Origin: Buddleja alternifolia
Taxonomy: Eukaryota > Streptophyta > Magnoliopsida > Lamiales > Scrophulariaceae
Reading direction: 5' to 3'
DNA: 64,000 nucleotides
NCBI GenBank assembly: GCA_019426215.1
Contig: CM033405.1
Location: 7,603,001 to 7,667,000 of the forward strand
How positions within the stretch are numbered: the stretch's first letter is position 1; each line of letters opens with the position of its first letter. The notes under the pieces are model-generated. The model was not told the DNA's origin and ran no database searches. It saw only the letters and a program-made list of their open reading frames with translations. Of the stretch, positions 54,477 to 64,000 are shown in pieces. The position numbers were made by a program, and so were the translations under genes.

Positions 54477-55682
54477 GGTATTATGGAGACAGTTCAAAAG
54501 AGTCAGTTTCGGGAATGAAACGTGGAGTTTTATAAACTTTTGGGATGAAATCGGGTATTGAAGTGCCTTCCACTGGATTTGATCCGTTCATGTTTCCTTC
54601 GTCAAACAAAACCGTAAAGGGAATGCTCAATAAGGAAGGCATAAAGAAAATTGGCAAGACTATCTCAAAATTCTTCATCTTTAATGCCTTACCTTTTAAT
54701 GCCGCGGATAGTGACCCCTATATGTAATCTATGATTGATACAATTGCAGATGTTCGAGGTGGTTTTAAAGGGTCGTTAGGTTACCAAATTGGTGGTGTTT
54801 ACTTGAATGAAGAGGTTGATGAATTGAAAAGTATATTAATACTTTGAAAGTAATTAAATGGCCAATTTATGGATGCACCATAATGTGTGATGGAGGGAGT
54901 AGTAGAATGAAACCTCCTATCATAAATTTCATGGTTTATTGTGATAGAACAATGATTTACCATTCATCAATAGATTGCACCAAAAAAGAGAAAACGCTAA
55001 ATTCATTTTTAGCCTTATGGACCGAGTTGTTGAAGAAACTGGGGAAGAAAATATTGTGCATATTGTCATAGATAACGAAATTGCGTACGAAGCTGCAAGT
55101 GAAATGCTAATGAGGAAAAGAAAGCATTTGTTTTGGTCTCCATGCGCGGCGCATTGCATAGCTTTGATGTTAGAAGACATTGGAAAGATGAAGTCAGTAA
55201 AGGCGACCATTGAAAAGGCCAAAAAGATTACCAGTTTTATCTACAATAGTGACAAGATTGTGAATCTCATGAGACCTTCACTAAAGATAGAGAGTTGTTG
55301 AGACCGAGCATCATGAGATTTGCTACTGATTTCATTGCTATTGAAAGTTTGCTTCGACATCAAAGTGGATTAAAACAATTGTGCACTTGTGATGAGTGGA
55401 GTGCTTATAAGAAAAGAAGAAATGAAGCTCTAGAAGTGTTTGAGATAATATTGACAAAGAGATTTTGGAAGAAAGCAAGAGAGGTTTGTGCAGTTATGGA
55501 GCCTCTTGTGAGAGTTTTAAAAGTTGTTGACCAAGACAAGAAGCCCACACTATGCATAATTTATGAGGCCATGGATAGAGAGAAAATGGCAATACGAGCA
55601 AGTGTCAAAAATTGGGAAAAATACTGGGAGATCATCGATGAAAGATGGTATAGACAATTGCATAGGCACTTGCACGCTGCAG

Positions 55683-55772
55683 GTAATTTCATATATTATG
55701 ATTTTGCTATCTTTTTTGTCTTAAATAAATTTTTGCTAAATCAATTGTAATCCGCTTTTATTCTTGTCTTAG
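55683..55772 (+). other. intron 2 of the hAT transposase pseudogene
   Basis: gcag|gtaatt ... cttag|cttatttc. Joining gives HLHAA followed by YFLNQVLQYS, as expected in hAT transposases. Confidence 0.75.
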
Positions 55773-55902
55773 CTTATTTCTTGAATCAAGTCCTTCAATA
55801 CTCGAATACTTGTGTGTATGATACGGAGGTTAGACGAGGAGTCAAAGAAGTTATTAAAGGCTCGAACCAGACTTAATCATGCAATCCAGTGCAATGAATG
55901 AG

Positions 55903-56096
55903 GTATTAGTTATCATATTTTTAGTATGATTACTTAGTACTAGTTATATTCCTTATTCTGCAAATCTATTCACTTTGGTAAAATTAAATATGCAACTATT
56001 ACCCCTTTTTTGGCTCAGAAATTTACAGAGAATTTTCCATGTTTTCCAATTCTCAAGCATTTGACTTTATATTAACTTTATTCATATTTATTGTAG
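55903..56096 (+). other. intron 3 of the hAT transposase pseudogene
   Basis: gag|gtatta ... ttgtag|aagaag. Joins SSAMNE to KKIFVNKLGEFG. Confidence 0.75.
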
Positions 56097-56172
56097 AAGA
56101 AGATTTTTGTTAATAAACTGGGAGAGTTTGGGACACCACTCGCAAGACAAGCTGTATTCAACTCTCTACCAG

Positions 56173-56255
56173 GTATTTACTCGATTTAATTATTTGAAAT
56201 TATTTTCTTATATCATTTTTACATTATGTTGTTTATATTAACTTTTTAAATTTAG
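56173..56255 (+). other. intron 4 of the hAT transposase pseudogene
   Basis: ccag|gtattt ... tttag|ctcagtgg. Joins AVFNSLP to QWWYDYGDEAPN. Confidence 0.75.
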
Positions 56256-57688
56256 CTCAGTGGTGGTATGACTATGGTGATGAAGCACCAAACCTTCGAA
56301 AGATCGCTGTCAAAGTTCTAAGTCAAACATGTGTGTCGTCGGGGTGCGAAAGAAACCGCGCAATCGATTGGCAATTGAGAAGTTGCACAAACTGGTATAT
56401 GCCCATTATAATATACGACTCATGGTGAGAAACTTAATGTACCAAAAACAAGATGATGACTTTTACAATTCGATTGACTTGAATCACATTTTTCATGAGA
56501 ATGATATTTTGGATGATTGGACTCGAGAAATAGAGCCTCCATCAATGCCACATAATGATTTAGATTGGATGGATAAGGCCATCCATCACAGTGACGAGGC
56601 GAGTGATGAAGATGCAAATAATGACAAAGATGATGACACTACTCTTCCTTTGTCCCGTTGGGCTATTCGGAAATTATTTGTAAAGGACAAACAAAATCAT
56701 TAACGGAAAAGTCTAAACAAACTTTGTTAAGGAAAAAGAGTGAACACCTCTCATCCAACGGAAAAAATAAACAAGTGTTACCTAGTTCTAGTAGTGAGGA
56801 GCGCATTGAAAAAAGAAATAGGAACAGTGATGATGACGATGATGATGATGGTGGTGGTGATGATGATGATGACCATGATGGTGGAGGTGGTAGCGGGTAT
56901 AAAGATGTACAACAGGGAAATGGCTGGCCATGGACTCAGGGGGATGACAATTATTATGCAACACAAGATACAGATCATGGATACCGTCCTGGAATAGAGA
57001 ATCAACGTCGTTTCCTGGAAAATTTGACTGATTTTTCTAGTGCTAATAATGGTTTTCAATCCCAAAGGTCTAGCCCAAGACAGAATGACATTGTAAATTA
57101 CATACAAGATTTGGATATTGAACATGGACAAGTTGAATCTTATGGGCTGACCACCACGTATGGCAATAGAAATGTACCATATCCTATGCATGACAAGGGT
57201 CATCGATGAGTATTAGCACTAGTGGAAACTACGATCGTCCTCGAAGAAAAATTCGCGAATCAGTTTCAGGTGGTATGACCGGTGTAGCTGGATATCATTT
57301 AGGATCATCTAATAGTGCTGGTGGAAGTAACCAATATTCAGGTCAAGGATCTTCCCCAAGTAGTACTTCTAGTACTCATTATCGAGGCTTTGGTTATTAT
57401 AACCAGGGCACGGATCATGTAGGACCACCTCAACCACTTCCTCAAGCTCCTTATGGATTGTAACAGAGCACATTCCCACAGTTCCCGTATGTATTACCAT
57501 CTCAACCAATGATGTATTTCCCTTATGGAATACCTTCCAATGCAGTAGGTGTGATAAATACTGGTTCTTCAGGTGCACAATTTCCTCCTAATGATTCGCC
57601 TAGACAACATGCTTATTATAGGAGGAATGACGATGATGATGGAGATAGCGATCATTTTGAGCCCCATCGGCAGTCATCTTTCTTTTGA

Positions 57689-58264
57689 TTATGAAGATAT
57701 CTTTGAATTATATAAAAATACTTTATAAATCATTAGAACATGTATTGTACACAATATTTAAACTTTAGAAACACTATAATAACTCAAAATAGTAGAAGAG
57801 CTATTATATGATAGTAGTAGAGTAATTAATATATGAACAATCCTTCAAATAAGATTATGTTTTTCTTTTAGACAGGTACACTTCATCAATTTGAGAATGA
57901 ACTTGGAGGCACTTGGAGTAGGATTTGGAAGGATCATGCCATTGGCATCATGCGCTTTCTTGTATTCATATGTAAAATTTTATAACAAACTAAGTGCATT
58001 CATGTCTTATTTCCATGAATTAATTTCTTGAGCGATTAGAATGATATATTTAGCTTCATTGATGGTTGATGTGATAAATACTTTTAATATGTATTAAAAA
58101 GTAGCAATCTGTGTTATCTACATTTTTCTTTAATTTTACATATTTTTTTAGAATTTTTGGAGCATTTTATAATGCTTTTGTATCGTATCGCCCGATAATA
58201 TCCCGATACGCCGTGACCGATATGGAACAGTACCCCCTGATATTATCACCGATACTGTGATTTT
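57689..58264 (+). other. 3' non-coding part of the hAT element
   Basis: AT-rich, no ORF with protein character. A possible 3' UTR splice acceptor lies at cttttag (57865-57872). Ends in the gataatatc-rich subterminal region. Confidence 0.5.
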
Positions 58265-58274
58265 GAACCATAGT

Positions 58275-59352
58275 TGTGTGTGGGTGTGACTACACTTTAT
58301 TTTATTAAAATCGGTAATAATTAATCAATTACTGATGCACTTGGGTTATTTGATATCTGTTACTGAGGAGACATTGTATTGTTTGTCCCATATGTTTGGC
58401 CCTTTTCAATTTTGGTTACGAGATTCTCACATTATGTCTCGTAACGTTTAAAAATTCTCACATTTGGTCTCAATCAGATTTTATGTCCAATATTGAACAA
58501 TCAACTCCGTTCCAACTAGATAAGTGGAGGAAAGCTCATCATTTAAACCCAAAAAACCCTCCAAATCCGCCACCACAACAATGCACCATGACGTTTGCTG
58601 CGCCAACCACACCGCCCTAGCACCGTCAAAAGATGAACATTGTCCCCCCCTCCTTATCAATGAATCTTGTCATTCTCGGGGAAGACGGCCAAAGTCGTGG
58701 CAGGGCATGGCGAATGCTACCACCATGAGCATCGGGGAAAATGTGTACAAGCGCGGAAGGAAGTGTTTTAGGAGTCTGTACATACAAAGGTGAGCTTCAT
58801 ATAATGTCGATCGAAAAGAGTATGACCCTTAAGTGGGTTGTACGTTAATGAGTCAATCTCACAAGAAAGTGTGAGGCAATTATTCCTATATCGATGGAAG
58901 TTAAATACTTCTCTCTCCGGCACAAGTTGTACGTAGCTTTGAAATATAATGGCGACATTAAAAATATAGGTCGGTTGCATAGGGTTAGATGTCAATGTGG
59001 TTGAAATGCTCGTAGTCCATAAAAACGAACTGCTTGAACATCGGTGCTCTTCATATAGATAATATATATACAACTTTTGATGCATTCAACGCACTTTATT
59101 TTTAGGTTTCAGTAATTGAGAGATCTTTTGACTCATACTGCATTGATGTATATTCAACACTACATGTTGGGAATACTAATACTTGTTAGATGCATTAGTC
59201 GTACTTTATGTGTGAAATTTTAGTATATCAATAATGCAATAGTGGTACTTCATATATGCATTATTTGTATATTATACATGCATTCTATAGTACAACATGA
59301 AAGCATTACTTCTATCCCAGCTCTTTACTTAGAAGTACAAAATGAATGTATA
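58275..59352. other. unassigned DNA between hAT and MITE
   Basis: No supported gene. The sequence around 58400-58500 (gagattctcacatt... tctcacatttggtctc) reads like a plant MITE end, but its inverted partner is not found. The short frames at 58396-58793 are Pro/Lys-rich without a domain. Confidence 0.4.
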
Positions 59353-59362
59353 ATTGGTGTTG

Positions 59363-59849
59363 GTGAAAAGTACCTTTTTAGTCCGTTAACTTGGCTTCTC
59401 TTGCGTTTTAGTCCTTTAAATTGACGCGTTGCAAAATTGTTCTGTTATCTTCCGACTTTTTGTAATTTTAGTTCTTTTGTGCTTAAAAAATTGATAAATT
59501 TAGTCTTCGTCGTTACTCATCAAAACCACCATCACACATTATTATTAGATATCATTAATTAGAAGCTAAAAAGCACAAAGCCACAAAACCTTTATTGTAT
59601 AAAGGAGATAACTTTACGCATTTCAAAACTTAAAATTGCAATGAAAATCTACCTTATCAGATTTCCCAATTTTTATCAATTGACTATGCCACTGACTAAA
59701 TTGACGGACTAAATTTACAAACTTTTTAAGCACAAAAGGACTAAAATTACAAAAAATCAAAAGATAATGGATCAATTTTGCAACGCGTCAACTTAAAGGA
59801 CTAAAACGCAGGAGAAACCAAGGTAACAGACTAAAAAAATAATTTTCCC
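59363..59849. mobile_element. MULE-like MITE, ~145-bp TIRs, 10-bp duplication
   Basis: 487 bp. Left end gtgaaaagtacctttttagt and inverted right end gggaaaattatttttttagt align for about 145 bp, sharing gcgttttagtccttta, ttgacgcgttgcaaaattg and cttttgtgcttaaaaa. Flanking attggtgttg (59353-59362) and attagtgttg (59850-59859) agree at 9 of 10 positions. The interior has no ORF. Confidence 0.9.
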
Positions 59850-59879
59850 ATTAGTGTTGTGCATTGCTAAAACTTGTTA

Positions 59880-60692
59880 GACGCATTAATTGTGTAACTC
59901 ACGAATTGCCTAAGAGGGGGGGGGTTGAATTAGGTATTTAAAAAAAAAAAAAATTTTTACAGCGGAACTTAATGAGTACCAAAATTAAAACTGAATAATA
60001 CTTTTTATTGAAAGATAAACGGTGGAACATATAAGTTTCAAAAACAAGTTCCAGAACGAAACTCAAAACAAATAATGTTATTTATAAGAAAACAAACACA
60101 CTCGATATGACGATTGAGTAACGCTCAAGAGATCCTAGAGACTAGGTGTGGAACCAGATGAAATTTTCACACAACTACTCTAATGGATTACAAAGAGACT
60201 TGACTCCAAAAACTCCTCGCTAATCATTCGTGTTTGATGATTGGAACTCTGAAGCAACGATTGGTACTTCTTCTTCCTCACTGGAACTGAAGATTGTATC
60301 TAACAAGAACAATTACTCGTAATGAGTGTAAGCTTAAGAAATACTTTAGAATTCGTGCTTTTGCAAGAGACAGGCATCATATATATAAGACAAAGAAAAG
60401 ATATGTCAGATAATATATTCAAACGGCTCCTTCCATAGATGTCATAACGGATTCTTTCCAAAACATAAATAAGGTAGGAGACAAGATATATTAATTTCTG
60501 AAATATAAGAAGGGCAGCATGTAGGATATGTTAACTTCCCTTTTATTGATGTGATCTTGATTGATCGTGATGCTGCTTGCCTTGGATAGGGGCCCTGTGA
60601 AAAATGGAAAGAGAGAAGTAAATAGGTTAAATAGAGATTTCCTTGTCATTGTCAAAATTAGTCCGATTTGAGTGCCAAAAAGGTTTGATTTG
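59880..60692 (-). mobile_element. LTR or LTR-like end of the SIRE-like copia element
   Basis: Plus-strand ttgcctaagagggggggggttgaattagg (59909-) is the inverted form of the pyrimidine-rich LTR end known from SIRE/Maximus-type elements. On the minus strand a TATA box (tatatatatgatgcc, about 60375) and aataaaaagtatta (about 60005) support an LTR. It joins directly to the reverse transcriptase fragment at about 60693, so the 3' part of pol is deleted. Boundaries are approximate. Confidence 0.55.
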
Positions 60693-61020
60693 ATAGCTTG
60701 AAAACATGTCTTAACCCATAAACTTCATTTATGAATCCATTTAAAAAGACACTTTTAACGTCCATTTGAAAGAGGGTGAATTTCTTAAAAGCAGCAAAAG
60801 CAAGAAGCATACGTATGGATTCGAGTCTAGCTACTGGAGCATATGTTTCATCGTAGTCTATACCTTCCTCTTGATTGTAGCCTTTAGCTACCAGTCTAGC
60901 TTTGTTCCGAATTACCTTACCGTTTTCATCGAGTTTGTTTCTGAAAACCCATTTGGTACCAATGACTGGATGATCAGTGGGTCTTTTTACCAGAGTCCAA
61001 ACTTGATTTTTTTTAATTGA
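60693..61020 (-). pseudogene. copia reverse transcriptase fragment
   Basis: Minus-strand frame reads VIGTKWVFRNKLDENGKVIR, KARLVAKGYNQEEGIDYDET, APVARLESIRMLLAFAAFKK and QMDVKSVFLNGFINEVYG, the N-terminal half of a copia reverse transcriptase, then breaks off with HVFKLSNQ. The YVDD region, the thumb and RNase H are missing. A one-base frame shift at the A-run near 61012 separates it from the upstream frame. Confidence 0.85.
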
Positions 61021-61433
61021 GCAAGTTCTTCCTCCATAGCCTTTATACAGGATTCATCATTTAAGGCTTCATCAATGTTTCTTGGTTCGGTAAGAGAAAG
61101 GAACGCACAACTACCAGTGTTGGGAGCATTTGTCCCATTTTGCTTTAAACTGAGTCTGGTGGTAATTCCAGCATTAGGATTTCCTAGGATGACATCTGTT
61201 GGATAACTGGAAACATGTTTGAATTTTCTCTGTCTGGAAGTTCCGGATTCAGATGGAGCTTCCATCTCCTCTTCAGAATCATTGTTGATGTTATTCTCTA
61301 TGATTGGAACTTCCGGATCTGTTGGTGAAGTATCAGAGTTTGTACATGTGGATGTACCAATTATACCTGCAGGTTCTGAGCTCAAAGATTCTTTGGCTGT
61401 GGAAGGGTTAGTTTCATCAAAGGTAACATGCAT
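60987..61433 (-). pseudogene. copia linker between integrase and reverse transcriptase
   Basis: Ser/Thr/Glu-rich linker (MHVTFDETNPSTAKE..., EEEMEAPSESGTSRQRKFKH), then the start of the reverse transcriptase region (EPRNIDEALNDESCIKAMEE). It is separated from the integrase by a single in-frame stop at 61440. The usual copia form has no stop here. Confidence 0.85.
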
Positions 61434-61439
61434 GGATTC

Positions 61440-62393
61440 CTAAATAGTTCTTTTGCGTTTATTGAAAACACGATAGGATTTGCTGCGAGTAGAGTAACCC
61501 ATGAAAATTCCTTCATCGGCCTTGGAATCAAACTTTGTTAAATATTCTCTATCATTCAGGATAACACATTTGCATCTAAAGACACGAAAGTAGGATATGT
61601 TCGGAACTTTATCATACCATAGTTCAAAAGGGGTTTTCCTAATTAATGGCCGTAGAAATACTCGATTTGAAACATAACATTTAGTGTTCATGGCTTCCCC
61701 CCAAAAGATGGTAGGTAAGTCATATTCATGAAGTATGGTTCTAGCCATTTCTTGTAAAACTCGATTTTTCCTTTCTACAACCCCGTTTTGTTGAGAAGTC
61801 TTAGGTGAAGAAAAATTGTGATTGTATCCATTTTCTTCACAGAAGGTAGTGAAGTTATTTTCCTCAAATTCAGTGCCATGGTCACTACGAATGCGTTTGA
61901 TGGAAATTCTCTTTTCATTTTGCAAACGTTTAGTGAAGGGTATGAAAGAATCCAAAGCTTCATTTTTGTGGGCTAGAAACATTACCCAAGTGAAACGAGT
62001 GTAGTCATCTATAATTACGAAGGCATATTTCTTAACTGCCATGGTTTCGGTCTTCATTGGTCCAAAAAGGTCCAAATGGAGAAGTTCCAAAGGGCCGGAG
62101 GGAGAACTATCGTGCTTTGGTTTGAAAGAGCAATTGACCTTCTTCCCTTTCTGACATGCATCACAAATCTTATTTTTTATAAAGGAAATTTTGGGAATAC
62201 CACTGGCAAGATCCTTTGTGGATAGATAAGTGAGAAGTTCCATGTTAGCATGTCCCATCCTTCGGTGCCAAATCCAAGTGTTATCATCTGCAGCTACCAG
62301 ACACTTGACATCTTGTTTGATAAGTTCATCAAGATTTATACAATAGACGTTTCCATCACGAAAGGCATTAAAGATTAATGTATTGTTTTTCAT
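61440..62393 (-). pseudogene. copia GAG-pre-integrase and integrase (near-intact)
   Basis: The best-preserved coding stretch in the window, 317 codons without a stop. In order: WIWHRRMGHANMELL with CDACQKGK (zinc-binding His/Cys region), LLHLDLFGPM and VIIDDYTRFTWVMFL (first catalytic Asp and following), IRSDHGTEFEENNF (second Asp), SPKTSQQNGVVERKNR with the catalytic Glu, then FWGEAMNTKCYVSNR and ELWYDKVPNISYF. Integrase inserts the cDNA copy into the host genome. This copy's catalytic triad positions are visible and unbroken. Confidence 0.93.
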
Positions 62394-62700
62394 AATGGAA
62401 CAGTGAGTTGGATAGAATTGAACTTGGTAGCCCTTGTCATAGAATTGGCTAATGCTAAGAAGTTTATGTTTTAAACCTTCTACTAAGCATACTTCTTCAA
62501 TAATGGTGGACCCATTCTTACCAATGGATCCCTTACCTATAATACTTCATTTTTTTTTATTAGCGAAAGAGACTTTTTCACCAGCGAAGTTGTTTAGAGT
62601 AATGAATTTTGATGTGTCCCCTGTCATATGCCTGGAACATCCACTATCCAAGTACCACTTATTTTTTCGAATCTGGTTCCGAGGCGAATCCTGCGTCGAT
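62394..62700 (-). pseudogene. copia aspartic protease region
   Basis: Minus-strand frame reads NKWYLDSGCSRHMTGDTSKF with the catalytic DSG, FAGEKVSFANKK, a stop, then GKGSIGKNGSTIIEEVCLVE and GLKHKLLSISQFYDKGYQV, which runs into the integrase frame at 62393. One in-frame stop (about 62552) at a run of A bases, and stops at 62758 and 62715 between gag and protease. Confidence 0.88.
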
Positions 62701-62772
62701 TGCTATAATTTCTTAATTAGGTACCCATTTCTCAGTGGGTTCTGCAAGGTTAGCATAATTGAGTTTTGGAAC

Positions 62773-63564
62773 TCAAACAAGTTTAGTACCAATATCTCGT
62801 TTCACAAAAAATCTTCGAGAGATATGACCAGTTTTTCCACATGTATGACAAGTCTTCCTTTGGAACTTTCCATAAGGTTGTCTAATATTCTGATTTTGCC
62901 ATCTAAAACTTTTTGTACCGGAGCTTTGGGCAATATCCGATGAGAGATTTTGATGAGGAAAGTGCATGACATCTTTTCCTTTGAAATTCCTTTTAAGATC
63001 TTGAATTTGTTTCCAAACCGAACTATTTTCCTTAGTGAGATAATCTCTTTCTTTTTCAAGGCAGAGTTTATCTTCATTAAGGTTTTTAATGCAAAGTTCC
63101 AATTGGTCTTTTTCAAGAAGAGAATTTGTGAGACTTTCTTGGAGAAGTTTGTTTTTGTAAATTAAGTTATCGATTTGATTTTTATAATTTTTAATGATAG
63201 CAATCATGTCTTGACTCTCATCAGAGTCATCATCAAAGTCACCCTCAAAATAATCATCAGAATTTAATTCAAGATTGAATTTAGTAGATACCTGTTTGTT
63301 GACCATAAGACAGTCATCCTCATAATCGAAGTTCTCAGTTTCCGATTCATCCCAAGGGGAGGATAAGGCTCGTTGTTTGGAACTTCCACCAGTTCTCTGG
63401 AACTTCTTTAGTTTTGGACAGTTTGGTCGAATGTGTCCTGGTTCAAAACATTCATGGCACGCGATTTTGTTGTTTTTCTGTGGGTCCCTTTGTTTGAAGT
63501 TGTTTCTGGGATTGCGTTGGAACTTCCGACTTTGTTTAAAGGATTGAAGGCGTCTAGTGACCAT
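62773..63564 (-). pseudogene. copia gag, C-terminal part with two zinc knuckles and coiled coil
   Basis: CHECFEPGHIRPNCP is a CCHC knuckle. An acidic stretch follows (SDDYFEGDFDDDSDESQ), then about 90 residues of heptad-like charged sequence (IIKNYKNQIDNLIYKNKLLQ..., LEKERDYLTKEN) likely a coiled coil, then a second knuckle CHTCGKTGHISRRFF whose last Cys is replaced by Phe. The coiled coil between knuckles and the large gag fit the SIRE/Maximus lineage. Separated by one in-frame stop (63586) from the upstream gag. Confidence 0.88.
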
Positions 63565-63582
63565 GGCCAGCTCTTCACCAAA

Positions 63583-64000
63583 TTATTCATCACTCATCTC
63601 TTCTGGTTCCAAGATGTCGGTAGAAAAGGCAATAGATTTTTGAGTTTTAGAGACCGAGCTTTCTTCCTTGGACATTAAGGTCATTTCATGTGAAGTGAGA
63701 GATCCAATGAGTTCTCCCATAGTCATAACATTTAGATCCTTTGCTTCATGTATGACAGTGACTTTGGGAGTCCATTCCTTGGGGAGAGATCTCAGTATCT
63801 TCCAAATTTGCTCATTTTCTGGAATGATTTTTCCAAGTCCAAACATAGGATTTATGACTTGCATGAACCGAGTATACATCTGACTGATGGTTTCATCAGA
63901 TTTCATTTGGAACATCTCATATTGGTGAACTAATAGAGCCACTCTTTTTTGTCTCACTTGATTTGTGCCTTCATAGGTGACTTGTAGCATGTCCCACATT
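63583..64000 (-). pseudogene. copia gag, central part (runs off the window)
   Basis: Open to the window edge. WDMLQVTYEGTNQVRQKRVA, YEMFQMKSDETISQMYTRF, NEQIWKILRSLPKEWTPKVT and MGELIGSLTSHEMTLMSKE are the UBN2-type gag core of copia elements. It ends EEMSDE at a TAA (63585) where related proteins continue; a C-to-T change would explain it. The start codon lies beyond 64000. Confidence 0.9.

Larger units (their letters stand above)
53924..57688 (+). pseudogene. hAT transposase pseudogene (BED finger, DUF659, hAT core)
   Basis: Start taken at ATG 53924 (MAPKLNIGWEHAIPI). A BED zinc finger follows (CQCNYCGKIVHSGITRLKHH). After an intron the DUF659 part reads KFFIFNALPFNAADSDPY, GFKGSLGYQIGGVYLNEEVD, YGCTIMCDGG, IVHIVIDNEIAYEAASEML and FWSPCAAHCIALMLEDIGK, with stops near 54726, 54845 and a frame change near 55010. 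Further exons carry FWKKAREVCAVMEPLVRVLK and GEFGTPLARQAVFNSLP, then QWWYDYGDEAPNLRKIAVKV. The dimerisation motif SSGCERNWS is cut: SSGCER is followed by a small deletion and frame change. The tail is Asp/Gly- then Ser/Tyr/Gln-rich, ending at TGA 57686. Confidence 0.85.
51536..58274 (+). mobile_element. hAT transposon, decayed, with transposase pseudogene
   Basis: Ends catggttcaaa (51538) and, inverted, tatggttcaaaa (58265) are short TIRs. Both subterminal regions hold many gataatatcgg/ccgatattatc words in either orientation. Between them is a transposase pseudogene (53924-57688). I could not confirm an 8-bp duplication. 51840-52135 has an exon-like stretch (ESIWKAILKEKNVIIG...) of unknown nature. 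A 200-bp direct repeat lies ahead of the gene. Confidence 0.75.

Noticed and set aside
56740..56997. Met/Val-rich frame overlapping the hAT tail
   Set aside because: It is the shifted reading of a GAT repeat that encodes Asp in the true frame.

Overview
This is a gene-poor, AT-rich stretch of plant nuclear DNA, almost certainly from a flowering plant. The evidence is the mix of plant-type Ty1/copia and Ty3/gypsy retrotransposons, a plant LINE with an ORF1 of the DUF4283 type, a tRNA-derived SINE, BED-finger hAT, CACTA and MULE-like DNA elements, and a broken polygalacturonase gene. I see no intact host gene, rRNA or tRNA gene. The only host-derived pieces I can support are a polygalacturonase pseudogene and a possible first exon with a signal peptide near 5.8 kb.

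Layout. 1-7.4 kb: AT-rich intergenic DNA with microsatellites, a degenerate AT-rich array and a MULE-like MITE. 7.4-10.1 kb: remnants of a transposon Gag-like ORF and of an Athila-type gypsy element (minus strand). 10.1-25.6 kb: a stack of insertions. LTR B (plus strand) is split by a full-length copia element (copia-1, minus strand, GGGAG target duplication). Copia-1 is split by LTR C, and LTR C by solo LTR D. LTR B runs into its own primer-binding site and leader. 25.6-39.9 kb: a LINE (minus strand) split inside its reverse transcriptase by copia-2, a relative of copia-1 that carries two MITEs and an organelle-like segment. 39.9-42.2 kb: a non-autonomous LTR element (TRIM/LARD type) inside the polygalacturonase pseudogene. 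42.3-46.6 kb: a MULE-like element holding a CACTA mini-element, a SINE broken by a solo LTR of family B, and a 1.2-kb MULE-like element with 9-bp duplications. 47.2-50.6 kb: a Tat/Ogre-like gypsy element with gag and protease only, whose LTR holds a non-autonomous hAT. 50.7-51.4 kb: a CACTA end. 51.5-58.3 kb: a decayed hAT with a BED finger, DUF659, a DDE-type core and four recognisable introns. 59.4-59.85 kb: a small MULE-like MITE. 59.9-64 kb: a SIRE/Maximus-like copia element (minus strand), running off the window.

The most interesting signal is not a gene. The leaders of copia-1 and copia-2, directly upstream of gag, hold a series of hairpins. Their loops are conserved (core ttttaac followed by an AT-rich stretch), while their stems differ in sequence between the two elements but still pair. 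This looks like a selected RNA structure, perhaps for packaging, dimerisation or translation of gag. Target duplications, reading-frame continuity across insertions and nesting order are given so that the history can be checked.
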